Part shown: piece after piece, positions 7,632 through 16,362 of the stretch
Numbering within the stretch: position 1 is the first letter of the stretch
How the letters are laid out: every line of letters starts with the position of its first letter
Source of the DNA: Sphingomonas caseinilytica
Lineage (GTDB): Bacteria; Pseudomonadota; Alphaproteobacteria; Sphingomonadales; Sphingomonadaceae
DNA: 64,000 nt
Assembly (NCBI RefSeq): GCF_023516455.1
Contig: NZ_JAMGBA010000004.1
Location: 62,001-126,000, forward strand
Direction of reading: 5' to 3'
Position numbers and translations under genes: made by a program
The notes under the pieces: generated by a model
Database searches by the model: none
The model's input: only the letters and a program-made list of their open reading frames with translations
Told to the model about the DNA's origin: nothing

Positions 7632-7646
7632 GTTCAGCAACTGAAC
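7632..7646. promoter_or_regulatory. Candidate operator palindrome GTTCAGCAACTGAAC
   Basis: Perfect 6-bp arms (GTTCAG/CTGAAC) around CAA, located between the divergent acyl-CoA dehydrogenase and the HxlR-family gene. A degenerate half-site, AAACTGAAG, follows at about 7660. The size and the place suit a winged-helix dimer. Inferred, not shown. Confidence 0.45.
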
Positions 7647-7714
7647 CGACCCGGTACAGAAACTGAAGTGGTGAGCTATATTGCGCGGCTGTAAGAGGGT
7701 ATCGGGAGCCCGCA

Positions 7715-8410
7715 ATGGAACGCAGCTACAACCAGTTCTGCCCGGTGGCGATGGCGGCGGAAGTCCTCTGTTCGCGCTGGACCGTCGTCCTGCTCCGCGA
7801 ACTTCTCGCCGGCTCGACCCGCTTCAACGACCTCCGTCGAGGCCTGCCGCGAATGTCGCCCGCCCTTCTGTCCCAGCGCCTGAAGGAACTGGAAGAAGCC
7901 GGCGTCGTCGCCCGCACTCCTGTCCGGGGCGAGCCGACGATCCACGAATATGGGCTGACCGAGGCCGGCCGCGAGCTTCAGCCCCTGGTCGAATCCTTCG
8001 GCAAATGGGGCCAGCGCTGGATCCCCAGCAAGCTGTCGCTCGATCAGCTCGATGCGCAATTGCTGATGTGGGACATGCGCCGCGGCCTCAAGTTCGACCC
8101 GCCTCCGCCGCGCCGCCTCGTCATCCAGTTCCAGTTTCCCGACGCGCCGAAGCGCGATCGCGGCTGGTGGCTGATCGTGGAGCCGGGCCAGCCAGTCGAC
8201 CTCTGCTCGGTCGATCCGGGCCATGACGTCGACCTCTACGTCACGAGCCCGCTCCGGACGATGACGGCCATCTGGATGGGCATCGAAAGCGTCCGCGAGG
8301 CCCGCGCCAGCGACCGCCTGATGCTCACCGGCGACCGCGACCTCATCGAAACGATGGAACGCTGGCTGGGCCTAAGCCCGTTCGCGCCCGTTGAGCGCCA
8401 GGTGGCGTAA
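7715..8410 (+). CDS. HxlR-family winged-helix transcriptional regulator with C-terminal extension
   Basis: 231 residues. The N-terminal half is a canonical HxlR domain: YNQFCPVAMAAEVLCSRW, then LLRELLAGSTRFNDLRRGLP, RMSPALLSQRLKELEEAGVV and YGLTEAGRELQPLV. The second half, from about residue 115, is an additional domain (RRLVIQFQFPD, WWLIVEPGQPVDLC, DVDLYVTSPLRTMTAIW). It resembles SCP2-like domains fused to some HxlR regulators, and could sense a lipid or acyl ligand. Divergent from the acyl-CoA dehydrogenase, which is a likely target. Start at ATG 7715. Confidence 0.88.
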   Translation: MERSYNQFCPVAMAAEVLCSRWTVVLLRELLAGSTRFNDLRRGLPRMSPALLSQRLKELEEAGVVARTPVRGEPTIHEYGLTEAGRELQPLVESFGKWGQRWIPSKLSLDQLDAQLLMWDMRRGLKFDPPPPRRLVIQFQFPDAPKRDRGWWLIVEPGQPVDLCSVDPGHDVDLYVTSPLRTMTAIWMGIESVREARASDRLMLTGDRDLIETMERWLGLSPFAPVERQVA

Positions 8411-8419
8411 AGCCGAATT

Positions 8420-8486
8420 CGTCATTCCCGCGAAGGCGGGAACCTAGCGAAACAAATACTGGGTCCCCGCCTTCGCGGGGATGACG
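8420..8486. repeat. Inverted intergenic repeat (CGTCATTCCCGCGAAGGCGGGAA type)
   Basis: The left unit begins CGTCATTCCCGCGAAGGCGG and the right unit ends CCCCGCCTTCGCGGGGATGACG. Together they form one large palindrome of two hairpins. It lies between the 3' ends of the convergent HxlR and SRPBCC genes, where it may serve as a bidirectional transcription block. Confidence 0.75.
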
Positions 8487-8494
8487 AACGAGGG

Positions 8495-8977
8495 CTATTT
8501 ATAAGCGCCTTCGCGCAGATTGATGCGGTGTTCGACCCACATTTTCAGTGCCGCCAGCATGTGTGACCAGCCCATGCAATTGCCGTAGCTGGCCTGGAGG
8601 CCGCCCTCGGTTTCGCGCCAGCCCTTTTCTTCGATCTCGACCAGGGTGCGGCCGTCGTCGGTCGGCTTGAATGACATGGTGACGGTGGTCTTGTAGCCGG
8701 CCGGCGTGACGTCGTGCGCCCCCTCGCACAGCTGGTCGCCCTCGGCCGCGTCCCAGCGCAGCACGATCTTCTCATTCGGCACCACCTCATCGACCTCGAC
8801 CGGGAAGGCGCCGGGGAAGTCGTGGAAGTCCCAGGTCACTGTCTTGCCCGGCTCCAGCCGGCCGCTGGCACCGCCGGTGGTGAAATAGTTCGACAGCTGC
8901 TTCGGGTCCGCGACCGCCTCGAACACCTCTTCGACCGGGCGCCCGACATGGATCATCACCTTGAATTTCAGGTCCAT
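8495..8977 (-). CDS. SRPBCC (AHSA1-like) domain protein
   Basis: 160 residues starting MDLKFKVMIHVGRPVEEVFEA. It shows the START/AHSA1 pattern of hydrophobic-cavity proteins: VADPKQLSNYFTTGGASG, then a middle KTVTWDFHDFPGAFPVEVDE, and the C-terminal helix TEGGLQASYGNCMGWSHML. The frame is open to 9031, but that would run through the operator-like palindrome of the divergent ArsR gene, so 8977 is the better start. ArsR-AHSA1 pairs are a recurring arrangement in which the ArsR protein represses its neighbour. The ligand is unknown. Cytosolic. Confidence 0.85.
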   Translation of the reverse strand: MDLKFKVMIHVGRPVEEVFEAVADPKQLSNYFTTGGASGRLEPGKTVTWDFHDFPGAFPVEVDEVVPNEKIVLRWDAAEGDQLCEGAHDVTPAGYKTTVTMSFKPTDDGRTLVEIEEKGWRETEGGLQASYGNCMGWSHMLAALKMWVEHRINLREGAYK

Positions 8978-9006
8978 CGACTCGGCTCCTTGAATGCGGA
9001 CTCGAT

Positions 9007-9026
9007 ATGTTATAAATCTATAACAT
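9007..9026. promoter_or_regulatory. Candidate ArsR operator, perfect palindrome ATGTTATA-AATC-TATAACAT
   Basis: Eight-base arms are perfectly complementary around AATC. The last two bases are the first two of the arsR-like ATG (9025). It sits between the divergent SRPBCC and ArsR genes, and is far more AT-rich than its surroundings. A bound dimer would cover the start codon, so autorepression is likely. Confidence 0.65.
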
Positions 9027-9381
9027 GTCAAATTCGCCGCCCTATGTCGCTCGCACTGTCGTCAATCAGCAGCAGGACAAGGTGTTCCGCGCCCTGGCCT
9101 CACAGCATCGCCGCGCCATTCTCGATGCGCTTCGCGATCAGCCGCTGACCACCGGAACGCTTTGCGCCCAATTTTCCGACCTCGACCGCTGCACCGTGAT
9201 GCAGCACCTGAAGGTCCTGGAAAGCGCCGACCTCATCATTGTCGAGCGACGCGGGAGGGAGCGTTGGAACCACCTCAACCCCCTCCCCATCCACGCCATT
9301 CACGAACGCTGGATCGGCCCCCACGCCAAGCGCGCGGTGGCGATGCTGGCCAAGCTGAAACAGGATCTCGAGACGGCCTGA
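9025..9381 (+). CDS. ArsR-family winged-helix regulator
   Basis: 118 residues. The DNA-binding core reads DKVFRALASQHRRAILDALR, then LTTGTLCAQFSDLDRCTVMQ, HLKVLESADLIIVERRGRER and the wing WNHLNP. No cysteine metal site of the ArsR/SmtB kind is visible, so it is probably not a metal sensor. It belongs to the SdpR/AHSA1-linked type. The start codon overlaps a perfect palindrome, leaving no room for a ribosome-binding site unless the promoter lies inside the neighbouring gene; a leaderless or near-leaderless message is possible. Divergent partner is the SRPBCC gene. Confidence 0.88.
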   Translation: MSNSPPYVARTVVNQQQDKVFRALASQHRRAILDALRDQPLTTGTLCAQFSDLDRCTVMQHLKVLESADLIIVERRGRERWNHLNPLPIHAIHERWIGPHAKRAVAMLAKLKQDLETA

Positions 9382-9384
9382 CGG

Positions 9385-11163
9385 TCAGTGCGCGCCATGC
9401 TCCGCCGGCTTGTCGCCATCGGCGGCGATCCGGAGGTTCTGCATCATCCCATGATCGCCATGGAACATGATGTGGCAGTGGATGACGAAATCCCCGGTGA
9501 ACCGCTCGTAGCGCGTTCGAAAGGCGACGCGGACATCCTCTTTCACCAGGACCGTGTCCTTCCACTGTCCGATCAGGCCGCCATAGTCGGGATCATAGGC
9601 GGGGCTGGCGGGATCGGCGAGGTCTCGACCTTGGGCATCCTTGATCGAAATGATCTCAAAGGGATTGACGTGGATATGCAGCGGATGGCCCTCGGCCAGG
9701 GCCGCTGCGCGCCATTCTTCGGCCTTCCCCAGGGGTAGAATTGCGTCGATGCGGTGCTCGTCGTGCGTCAGGCCGTTCATCCGGAACGCCGTAGCTTCAG
9801 GGCCGTCGAGCACGTTGAGGATCGCTTCGCGGTAGCCGCTGATTTCTTCCTTGGCGATCGGCTTATGCCAGACGAAGGATGACAGCTTCAGGCCATTCTG
9901 AAGATCGGTAACAACCTTGTCCCGAATGGCCGGGTCGTCCACGGCCTTGGCCGCAGAGCGAACCAGGGTGGCCTTCAACTGCTCGTCGGCGTTTGCCGAA
10001 GGAGAAGCTTTACCAACCGCTTCGACGACGGCCAGCATACGCTTGGGATTATCCTTTTCCGGATCCTTGCGCCTCGTGTCGTGGAACATGCAGTAGCGGC
10101 CGGCCTCGGGAAGGTTGACCAATATGTCCATCCGTTCCCCGGGAAAGACGCTGGACTCATCGGTCTTGCGAATGTCCGACCGCGTCAGCCCGTCGAGCGC
10201 GATCTGCCACATGGGGAGCGGTGCTCCGGTGCAATAGCGCTGTCGCCAGGCAACCTGATCTTCGGCGCGTACCGTCCGCAACTCCGGCGCCGCAGGGTCG
10301 AGGTGGAATAGTCGCAGCCGCATCGTTCCGCCGGTGCCGGCATTGATCAGCCGCCACCGTTCGAACTGCCCCGCCGCCACTTTTCCAATGACCGGCTGGA
10401 CCTTCCCGTTGATGCCCATGAATCGACCGGTCTTGCTCCATCCCCAGTCGGTCTCGAAATTCTCGATCCTTCCGACCTGACCCTTTTCGCAGGTGAAAGG
10501 GCGGATCGGCTCATTCTGGGCATCGCGCTTGCCTGCCGGAATTCCGCGTTCATCGAGGCAGCCATATTCGATCTGCTGGAAGACCATCGTCCGCTCGGCC
10601 ATCGGCCGGCCCCGCTGATCCTTGAGGAGGATGTCGATGTCCCCAGGTCGATCGGCAGTTGGCTGCCGATTGCCTGTCACGATCAGCGCGCCGGCCATGC
10701 CACTGCCGACCTGGACCAGGCCGTTACCGTGGCGGTGCGGGTGATACCAGAAGGTCCCGGCTGGATGGTCGGTTGGAATGTCATATTCGTAGCGGAATTT
10801 CTCGCCCGGCGCGATCGACACCATGACATTGTCGCTGTTTCCCGACGGCGAGATCCATAGGCCATGGGTGTGCAGATTGGTGTCGTTAAAGCAGAGATGG
10901 TCGCGCTTCTGCGCCGCAGTGCAGGTTTCCAAACGATTGTCGAGGTCGACGGTAAGTTTCTGCCCCGGCACAACCCGGATGGTCGGCGCGACGAAGTCAC
11001 CAGGGTTCGCCCCTGAACCTATGTAAGAGCGGAGCTCGACCCTATCATCGCTGAGCGTCCAGGGATTGTAGATTGTGCCCTCGGCACGGCGTATTTCGTA
11101 CCGATATTCGAGCGGCGCCGGGACGGGCGCACCCGCCAGCATCGCGGCAAATATGATCTGCAT
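9385..11163 (-). CDS. Multicopper oxidase
   Basis: 592 residues with four copper motifs in order: NTNLHTHGLW written here as NLHTHGLW; TFWYHPHRHGNG; HPLHIHVNPFEI; and the type 1 site HCHIMFHGDHGMMQ (Cys, two His, axial Met). A short N-terminal leader, MQIIFAAMLAGAPVPAP, implies export to the periplasm by an atypical signal. Family enzymes oxidise phenols, bilirubin, cuprous or ferrous ions with reduction of oxygen to water. It is longer than CueO and lacks an obvious Met-rich helix, so copper resistance is not assured. Its stop lies next to the ArsR stop (convergent). The ThDP enzyme is transcribed divergently. Confidence 0.9.
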   Translation of the reverse strand: MQIIFAAMLAGAPVPAPLEYRYEIRRAEGTIYNPWTLSDDRVELRSYIGSGANPGDFVAPTIRVVPGQKLTVDLDNRLETCTAAQKRDHLCFNDTNLHTHGLWISPSGNSDNVMVSIAPGEKFRYEYDIPTDHPAGTFWYHPHRHGNGLVQVGSGMAGALIVTGNRQPTADRPGDIDILLKDQRGRPMAERTMVFQQIEYGCLDERGIPAGKRDAQNEPIRPFTCEKGQVGRIENFETDWGWSKTGRFMGINGKVQPVIGKVAAGQFERWRLINAGTGGTMRLRLFHLDPAAPELRTVRAEDQVAWRQRYCTGAPLPMWQIALDGLTRSDIRKTDESSVFPGERMDILVNLPEAGRYCMFHDTRRKDPEKDNPKRMLAVVEAVGKASPSANADEQLKATLVRSAAKAVDDPAIRDKVVTDLQNGLKLSSFVWHKPIAKEEISGYREAILNVLDGPEATAFRMNGLTHDEHRIDAILPLGKAEEWRAAALAEGHPLHIHVNPFEIISIKDAQGRDLADPASPAYDPDYGGLIGQWKDTVLVKEDVRVAFRTRYERFTGDFVIHCHIMFHGDHGMMQNLRIAADGDKPAEHGAH

Positions 11164-11285
11164 TGTTCCGCCCCCCCCTGCCCGGGTGGAACGCGTTACT
11201 GCCCCGCCGCAGATTTGCGCCGATTTCGGCCCTCTTGCAAGCCACCCCTCCCCAAGCGGCTGCCAACCCGCTACAGCGCCGCACC

Positions 11286-12947
11286 ATGTCCCAAACCGCG
11301 CTCCGCACCGGCGGCCAGATCCTTGTCGAGCAGCTCAGGATCCAGGGCTGCGACCGCATTTTCACCGTTCCCGGCGAAAGCTTCCTCGCAGTCCTCGACG
11401 CGCTTCACGACGCGCCGGAGATCGAAACGATCGTCTGCCGCCAGGAAGGCGGGGTCAGCTATATGGCGGATGCCGACGGCAAGATGACCGGCAAGCCCGG
11501 CGTCGCCTTCGTGACCCGCGGCCCCGGCGCGACCAACGCTTCCGCTGGTGTCCACGTCGCTTTCCAGGATTCGACGCCGATGATCCTGTTCGTCGGCGAT
11601 CTCGATCGCGGCGACCGCGACCGCGAAGGATTCCAGGAAATCGACATGGCCGCCTTCTTCGGGCCGATCTGCAAATGGGCGGCGCGGATCGACGATGCGC
11701 GCCGCATTCCGGAATATGTCGCGCGCGCCTTCCGCGTTGCGACCGCGGGCCGTCCGGGACCGGTGGTACTTTCATTGCCTGAAGACATGCTTCGCGATGA
11801 AGTCGAGGCCATCGACCGGCCCAAGATCGCGCCAATCGCCCAGCCCCCCTGCGCCGGCGCGATGGATGCAATGTTCGGCCTTCTGAAAGACGCTACCAAT
11901 CCGGTCGCGATCATCGGCGGCGCGGGCTGGGACCGCGATGCAGCGCACCATTTCGCGACCTTCGCCTGGCGGTACGGCATTCCGACCGCCGCCGCCTTCC
12001 GGCGCCAGGATGCGATCGACAATGATTGCGGCGTCTATGCGGGGCAGTTGGGTTATGGCCCCAATCCGAAGCTTCAGCAGCGTATCCGCGAAGCGGACCT
12101 GCTGCTCGTGGTCGGCGCCCGCCTCGGCGAAGCCACGACTGACGGCTACAAGTTGATCAATCCCGATCATCCCGACCAGATTTTGGTTCATGTCCATCCC
12201 GATCCCAATGAGCTGGGCCGGGTCTTTGGAGCCGAACTGCCGATTTGCGCCGACATGGGCGAGTTCGCGGAGATGGCGGCCGACTGGGCCGATCCCGACC
12301 TGGTCCGCTTCTCCTCCGGCGAGGAAGCGCACCGGGAATGGCTCGCATGGTCCGAACCGGTAGCACGCGAAGGCGTGAAGCTGGACCTTGGCCCTTGCGT
12401 CAAGGCGATGCGCGACGCGCTTCCGGGCAACACCATCATTTGCAACGGCGCAGGCAACTTCTCCGGCTGGTGGCACCGCTACTGGCACTATGGCCCGCTG
12501 CCGACCCAGCTGGCGCCGACATCGGGAACGATGGGCTACGGCCTTCCTGCCGCCGTCGCCGCGGCGCTGCGCTTCAAGGATCGTCCGGTTGTTTGCGTCG
12601 CCGGCGACGGCGATTTCCTGATGAACGGGCAAGAGCTTGCGACCGCAGCCCAATATGGTGCCGACCTGCTCGTCATCCTGGTCGACAATGGCGCCTACGG
12701 CACCATCCGCATGCACCAGGAACGCGACTATCCGAAGCGCATCAGCGCGACGGAACTCGCCAATCCTGATTTCGCCAAATTGGCCGAAGCCTATGGCGGC
12801 TGGTCGGAGCGGGTGGAAAGCACGGAAGCCTTTGGTTCGGCCTTCGGGCGCGCCATGGAGCGCAAGGGCATCCGCCTTCTGCATTGCGTGACCGATGTCG
12901 AGGTGATCACCAACCAGACGACGATCGCTGCACTCCACGCCCGCTGA
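11286..12947 (+). CDS. Thiamine-diphosphate-dependent enzyme, acetolactate synthase-like
   Basis: 553 residues starting MSQTALRTGGQILVEQLRIQ. The three ThDP domains are visible. The N-terminal PYR domain has VPGESFLAVLDAL, with the catalytic Glu in IVCRQEGGVSYMADA. A central Rossmann-like domain has PVAIIGGAGWD. The C-terminal PP domain has VCVAGDGDFLMNGQELATA and later VDNGAYGT, the metal-binding GDG-N pattern. No regulatory subunit gene is adjacent and no isoleucine/valine genes are near. It is therefore more likely a catabolic or specialised member (glyoxylate carboligase- or oxalyl-CoA-decarboxylase-like class) than housekeeping IlvB. Substrate unknown. Confidence 0.88.
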   Translation: MSQTALRTGGQILVEQLRIQGCDRIFTVPGESFLAVLDALHDAPEIETIVCRQEGGVSYMADADGKMTGKPGVAFVTRGPGATNASAGVHVAFQDSTPMILFVGDLDRGDRDREGFQEIDMAAFFGPICKWAARIDDARRIPEYVARAFRVATAGRPGPVVLSLPEDMLRDEVEAIDRPKIAPIAQPPCAGAMDAMFGLLKDATNPVAIIGGAGWDRDAAHHFATFAWRYGIPTAAAFRRQDAIDNDCGVYAGQLGYGPNPKLQQRIREADLLLVVGARLGEATTDGYKLINPDHPDQILVHVHPDPNELGRVFGAELPICADMGEFAEMAADWADPDLVRFSSGEEAHREWLAWSEPVAREGVKLDLGPCVKAMRDALPGNTIICNGAGNFSGWWHRYWHYGPLPTQLAPTSGTMGYGLPAAVAAALRFKDRPVVCVAGDGDFLMNGQELATAAQYGADLLVILVDNGAYGTIRMHQERDYPKRISATELANPDFAKLAEAYGGWSERVESTEAFGSAFGRAMERKGIRLLHCVTDVEVITNQTTIAALHAR

Positions 12948-12949
12948 GG

Positions 12950-13600
12950 CTAACCGGCAAATCCCTCGGCGCCGATCAGCGGGACGAACCGCACGCCACC
13001 GAGGTCTTCGTGGCTCAGCGAGCCGTCACCGTGCTTAGTAACTTTCAGTAAGGTCTGGACCGCATGCGCTTCGCCGATCGGCATGACGATCCGACCGCCA
13101 GGCTTCAGTTGAGCGATCCAGCTTTGCGGAACATGGCTTCCGCTGGCGGCTGCCACGATCGCGTCGAACGGCGCTCCTTCAGGCCAGCCTAACGTGCCGT
13201 CGCCCTCGACGATCCGGACGTTGCCATAGCCAAGCCGCCGCATCCGAAGTTGGGCCAGGTCGACCAACTCGCGGTGCCGCTCAACGGCAATCACATCACC
13301 GGCAATCTGCCCAATGACCGCTGCGGCATAACCGGAACCGGCTCCGACCTCGAGCACCCTGCAACCCGCCGCTATGCCAGCTGCATAGATTGTCAGTGCT
13401 ACGATATAGGGCTGGCTGATCGTCTGCCCGCTTTCGATCGGCAGCGGCGAATCCTGATAGGCATAGTCGGCATAGTCGCCGCTGAGGAAATCCTCTCGCG
13501 GAACGGCGCGAAAAGCGGCGAGCAGCGCCGGATCGTCCAGACCGCGCGCCGCGATCTGCCGTTCGACCATTCGTTCGCGAAGCGTGGCGAAATCGCTCAT
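12950..13600 (-). CDS. pcm: Protein-L-isoaspartate O-methyltransferase family protein
   Basis: 216 residues. It has PREDFLSGDYADYAYQDSPLPI, split here as PREDFLS and YAYQDSPLPI, then GQTISQPYIVALTIY and the SAM motif VLEVGAGSGYAAAVIGQ. These are hallmarks of Pcm repair enzymes, which methylate isoaspartyl residues in damaged proteins. It lacks the usual long C-terminus of E. coli Pcm and ends in GAEGFAG. Its 3' end faces the ThDP gene two bases away (convergent). A second methyltransferase gene starts divergently at 13681. Cytosolic. Confidence 0.9.
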   Translation of the reverse strand: MSDFATLRERMVERQIAARGLDDPALLAAFRAVPREDFLSGDYADYAYQDSPLPIESGQTISQPYIVALTIYAAGIAAGCRVLEVGAGSGYAAAVIGQIAGDVIAVERHRELVDLAQLRMRRLGYGNVRIVEGDGTLGWPEGAPFDAIVAAASGSHVPQSWIAQLKPGGRIVMPIGEAHAVQTLLKVTKHGDGSLSHEDLGGVRFVPLIGAEGFAG

Positions 13601-13680
13601 CGCCTACCTCCAGCCGACCGAACTCATGGGCTTGTCGGCTCGTTCCTGCTAGTCCTCCGCATGACGAAGGGAGTCGCCCG

Positions 13681-14487
13681 ATGACCGCGACAGATACCGT
13701 CTTCGCCGGCTCGATCCCGGCGATCTACGACCAGTATATGGTGCCGCTGATGTTCGCGCCCTATGCGAAGCTGGTCGCGGAGCGCGCGGCCGAACATCGG
13801 CCGAAGCGCATTCTCGAAACGGCTGCCGGTACCGGCATCCTGACCGAGGAGTTGCACCGCGCCCTCCCCGACGCGGAGATCATCGCAACCGACCTCAATG
13901 CGCCCATGCTGGAGCAGGCCGCGCGGCGGATCGGCGCTTCGAACGTCCGCTTCCAGCCCGCCGATGCACAGGCCCTGCCCTTCAACGATAACAGCTTCGA
14001 CCTCGTCGTCTGCCAGTTCGGAGTCATGTTCTATCCCGACAAGGTCCGCGCCAATGCCGAAGCGCGCCGCGTCCTCAGCGGTGGAGGCCGCTACAAGCTC
14101 GTCATCTGGGATCGCATCGAACATAATCTCGCGACAATGGCGGCCGGTCGCGCGGTGGGTGACATGTTCCCGGGTGATTCCATGCGATTTTATGAGCGCG
14201 TACCCTTCGCATATCACGACATCGGACTGATCGAGCGCGACCTGCTCGCTGCCGGTTTTACCGACATTGAATATGAAACGGTCGAGCTCCACAGCCGCGC
14301 CGCCTCGGCGCGCGATGCGGCCCTTGGACTGGTTCAAGGAACGCCGGTCCGCAGCGACATCGAGCAGATCGACCCAACAATGCTGGGCCCCGCTACGGAC
14401 GCGGCTGAGGCGGCACTTCGTCAGTACGAAGGTCCCGGCGGGTTCGACGCGCCGATGTCCGCGCGGCTCGTGACGGCTATAAAATGA
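13681..14487 (+). CDS. Class I SAM-dependent methyltransferase (UbiE/Methyltransf_11 type)
   Basis: 268 residues with motif I ILETAAGTGILTEEL, the acidic ATDLNAPML, then FQPADAQALPFNDNSFDLVV and CQFGVMFYPDK. This is the small-molecule methyltransferase pattern also seen in UbiE. The substrate cannot be inferred. It is divergent from pcm with an 80-bp gap that could hold both promoters. The C-terminus, YEGPGGFDAPMSARLVTAIK, is conserved in relatives that act on small organic acids or lipids, but this is a weak hint. Cytosolic, no signal sequence. Confidence 0.85.
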   Translation: MTATDTVFAGSIPAIYDQYMVPLMFAPYAKLVAERAAEHRPKRILETAAGTGILTEELHRALPDAEIIATDLNAPMLEQAARRIGASNVRFQPADAQALPFNDNSFDLVVCQFGVMFYPDKVRANAEARRVLSGGGRYKLVIWDRIEHNLATMAAGRAVGDMFPGDSMRFYERVPFAYHDIGLIERDLLAAGFTDIEYETVELHSRAASARDAALGLVQGTPVRSDIEQIDPTMLGPATDAAEAALRQYEGPGGFDAPMSARLVTAIK

Positions 14488-14492
14488 TGGTG

Positions 14493-15275
14493 TTATTCGA
14501 TGCGGCGTACCATCGGCATCCGCTCAGATCGAAGCGGCCAAGTCAGCGAATCCCTATCGCAAGCGATCACTCCGGCCCGAATAAGCTCGCGTAGGCGCCA
14601 CAACAAAAAAACGTCGTCGGCATCCTGGCCTGTTTTCCAAATATCACCCAGGGAATAACCGATCACTCGCAGGCATTCTTTCCATTCAGACCCAATGCGC
14701 CGAAGTAGGCGTTCGTCGAAGTGGTTGCTCGGTGCACTTCGAAGTTCGCCATTCTCGATAACTCTCAACATTGCGCTGTCCGCCTTTAATGAACGCCAAT
14801 TTTCGGCAGGAAATCTTGCCTTGTTCCAGCTTGTTCGGGGACATTCATCAAGCAACTGAGACATTTGATCATTCCCAAGCAAGCCGAGGCTTTTTGGCAG
14901 ATCGCCGCGGCAAAAATCGCGCAGCGGATAGTCAGCGATGATCATTTTCAAGTTGGCGCCGCCGAACTGGTCCAGGTACCAATAAAACCCCGCTCTCTCT
15001 TGGGCAGAATATGGCGCTAGCCAAACTAGTCGATCGGGATCTGAGGCAATGTGCGCTCGAAAATCCGAGACATGCTCAACGATCCAGGTCCATCCCCCAA
15101 AATCATTGGGTACATTGTGATCAAGCCACTCCGCGCGGTCCCGAAAGTTTTCGGTTCCCATCGGGCCCCATTCTAGCGATTCCGTTAAATCGACGACCTT
15201 GTCACGGATTTTGCGAGTGCGAAAAACTTGGCGCAGAATCCCAGCAGCTGAGGAACTGAATAGAACGTGGAGCAT
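14493..15275 (-). CDS. DUF1835/DUF3658 domain protein, probably laterally acquired
   Basis: 260 residues starting MLHVLFSSSAAGILRQVF. The N-terminal part fits DUF1835 (MLHVLFSSSAAG, then LVWLAPYSAQERAGFYWYL). The C-terminal half (LRVIGYSLGDIW, DDVFLLWRLRELI) fits the DUF3658 helical domain often fused behind it. The families have no established function. The gene is visibly more AT-rich than both neighbours, with runs such as AACAAAAAAACG, and uses codons its neighbours avoid; this suggests recent transfer. The gaps on both sides are short. Confidence 0.75.
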   Translation of the reverse strand: MLHVLFSSSAAGILRQVFRTRKIRDKVVDLTESLEWGPMGTENFRDRAEWLDHNVPNDFGGWTWIVEHVSDFRAHIASDPDRLVWLAPYSAQERAGFYWYLDQFGGANLKMIIADYPLRDFCRGDLPKSLGLLGNDQMSQLLDECPRTSWNKARFPAENWRSLKADSAMLRVIENGELRSAPSNHFDERLLRRIGSEWKECLRVIGYSLGDIWKTGQDADDVFLLWRLRELIRAGVIACDRDSLTWPLRSERMPMVRRIE

Positions 15276-15314
15276 CGGCTATCCGATTAAATCGGACAGC
15301 GGCTAGGCGCTTTT

Positions 15315-16085
15315 CTAAATTAAACCCGCCAGGGGACTCGACGGATCGGCATAGCGGCGCTTCGCCATCCGGCCCGAAAGATAGGCCAGTCGACCGCTTT
15401 CGACCGCCAGCTTCATCGCCCGCGCCATCATCACCGGATCCTTGGCTTCTGCGATGGCGGTGTTCATCAGCACGCCGTCGCAGCCCAGTTCCATCGCCAC
15501 CGCAGCGTCACTCGCGGTCCCGACACCGGCATCAACCAGCACCGGGACATTGGCGCCCTCGACGATCAGTCGGATCGTGACGAGGTTCTGGATACCGAGA
15601 CCCGAACCGATCGGCGCGCCAAGCGGCATGATCGCCACCGCCCCGGCTTCCTCGAGCTGCTTCGCCGCGATCGGATCGTCGACGCAGTAGACCATCGGCT
15701 TGAAGCCTTCATTGGCCAAGGTCTCGGTCGCCCGAAGCGTCTCCCGCATGTCCGGGTAAAGCGTCTTCGCTTCGCCCAGCACTTCAAGCTTCACGAGGTC
15801 CCAACCGCCCGCCTCGCGCGCAAGGCGCAGCGTCCGGATCGCTTCCTCGGCGGTGAAACAGCCGGCGGTATTGGGAAGGTAGGTGATCTTCTTCGGGTCG
15901 ATATAGTCGACCAGCATCGGCTGATTGGGATCGCTGACATTGACCCGGCGAACCGCGACCGTGACGATCTCGGCGCCCGACGCCTCGACCGCGGCCGCGT
16001 TCTGCTCGAAATCCTTATACTTTCCCGTGCCGACGATAAGCCGCGAGGTGAAGGTGCGGCCGGCAACGGTCCATGTGTCAGTCAA
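15315..16085 (-). CDS. thiG: Thiazole synthase
   Basis: 256 residues starting [21 protein letters not shown]. It has the Schiff-base lysine region [18 protein letters not shown], the phosphate-binding end [20 protein letters not shown] and the closing SSPLAGLI. With ThiS-thiocarboxylate it makes the thiazole of thiamine from deoxyxylulose phosphate and dehydroglycine or iminoacetate. It lies three bases behind thiS in the same operon. No TPP riboswitch motif appears upstream of thiS, so thiamine control, if any, is elsewhere. Cytosolic; normal length. Confidence 0.95.
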   Translation of the reverse strand: MTDTWTVAGRTFTSRLIVGTGKYKDFEQNAAAVEASGAEIVTVAVRRVNVSDPNQPMLVDYIDPKKITYLPNTAGCFTAEEAIRTLRLAREAGGWDLVKLEVLGEAKTLYPDMRETLRATETLANEGFKPMVYCVDDPIAAKQLEEAGAVAIMPLGAPIGSGLGIQNLVTIRLIVEGANVPVLVDAGVGTASDAAVAMELGCDGVLMNTAIAEAKDPVMMARAMKLAVESGRLAYLSGRMAKRRYADPSSPLAGLI

Positions 16086-16088
16086 TTC

Positions 16089-16307
16089 TCAACCCCCGCC
16101 AACGAAGTGGACGATTTCATAAGAGTCGCCGTCCTCGACGATCACCTCGCCAAAGGTAGAGCGCGGCACGATCTCCAGGTTCCGTTCCACCGCGACGCGA
16201 AGCGGGTCCAGCCCCACCTCGGCGATCATCTGCGCGATGCTGGTCCCGCCCGGCAACCGGCGGTGCTCGCCATTGATGGTGACTCCGGCGGTTCCATCGA
16301 GGGACAT
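16089..16307 (-). CDS. thiS: Sulfur carrier protein ThiS
   Basis: 72 residues ending in the diagnostic Gly-Gly tail (HFVGGG), which is adenylated and thiocarboxylated. The ubiquitin-like start VTINGEHRRLPGGTSIAQMI and the RVAVERNLEIVPRS segment match ThiS. It donates sulfur to ThiG, the next gene. A short N-terminal extension (MSLDGTAG) precedes the usual family start. Divergent from aroQ, with only 55 bases between the two start codons. Confidence 0.92.
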   Translation of the reverse strand: MSLDGTAGVTINGEHRRLPGGTSIAQMIAEVGLDPLRVAVERNLEIVPRSTFGEVIVEDGDSYEIVHFVGGG

Positions 16308-16362
16308 GACAACTCACGCTTTCGCTTCACGGATGAACTTGGTGCCCATATAGGGGCTCTCC

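Noticed and set aside
11163-11285. Upstream extension of the ThDP enzyme to ATG 11163
   Set aside because: It overlaps the start codon of the divergent multicopper oxidase and adds a Pro/Arg-rich stretch absent from the family.
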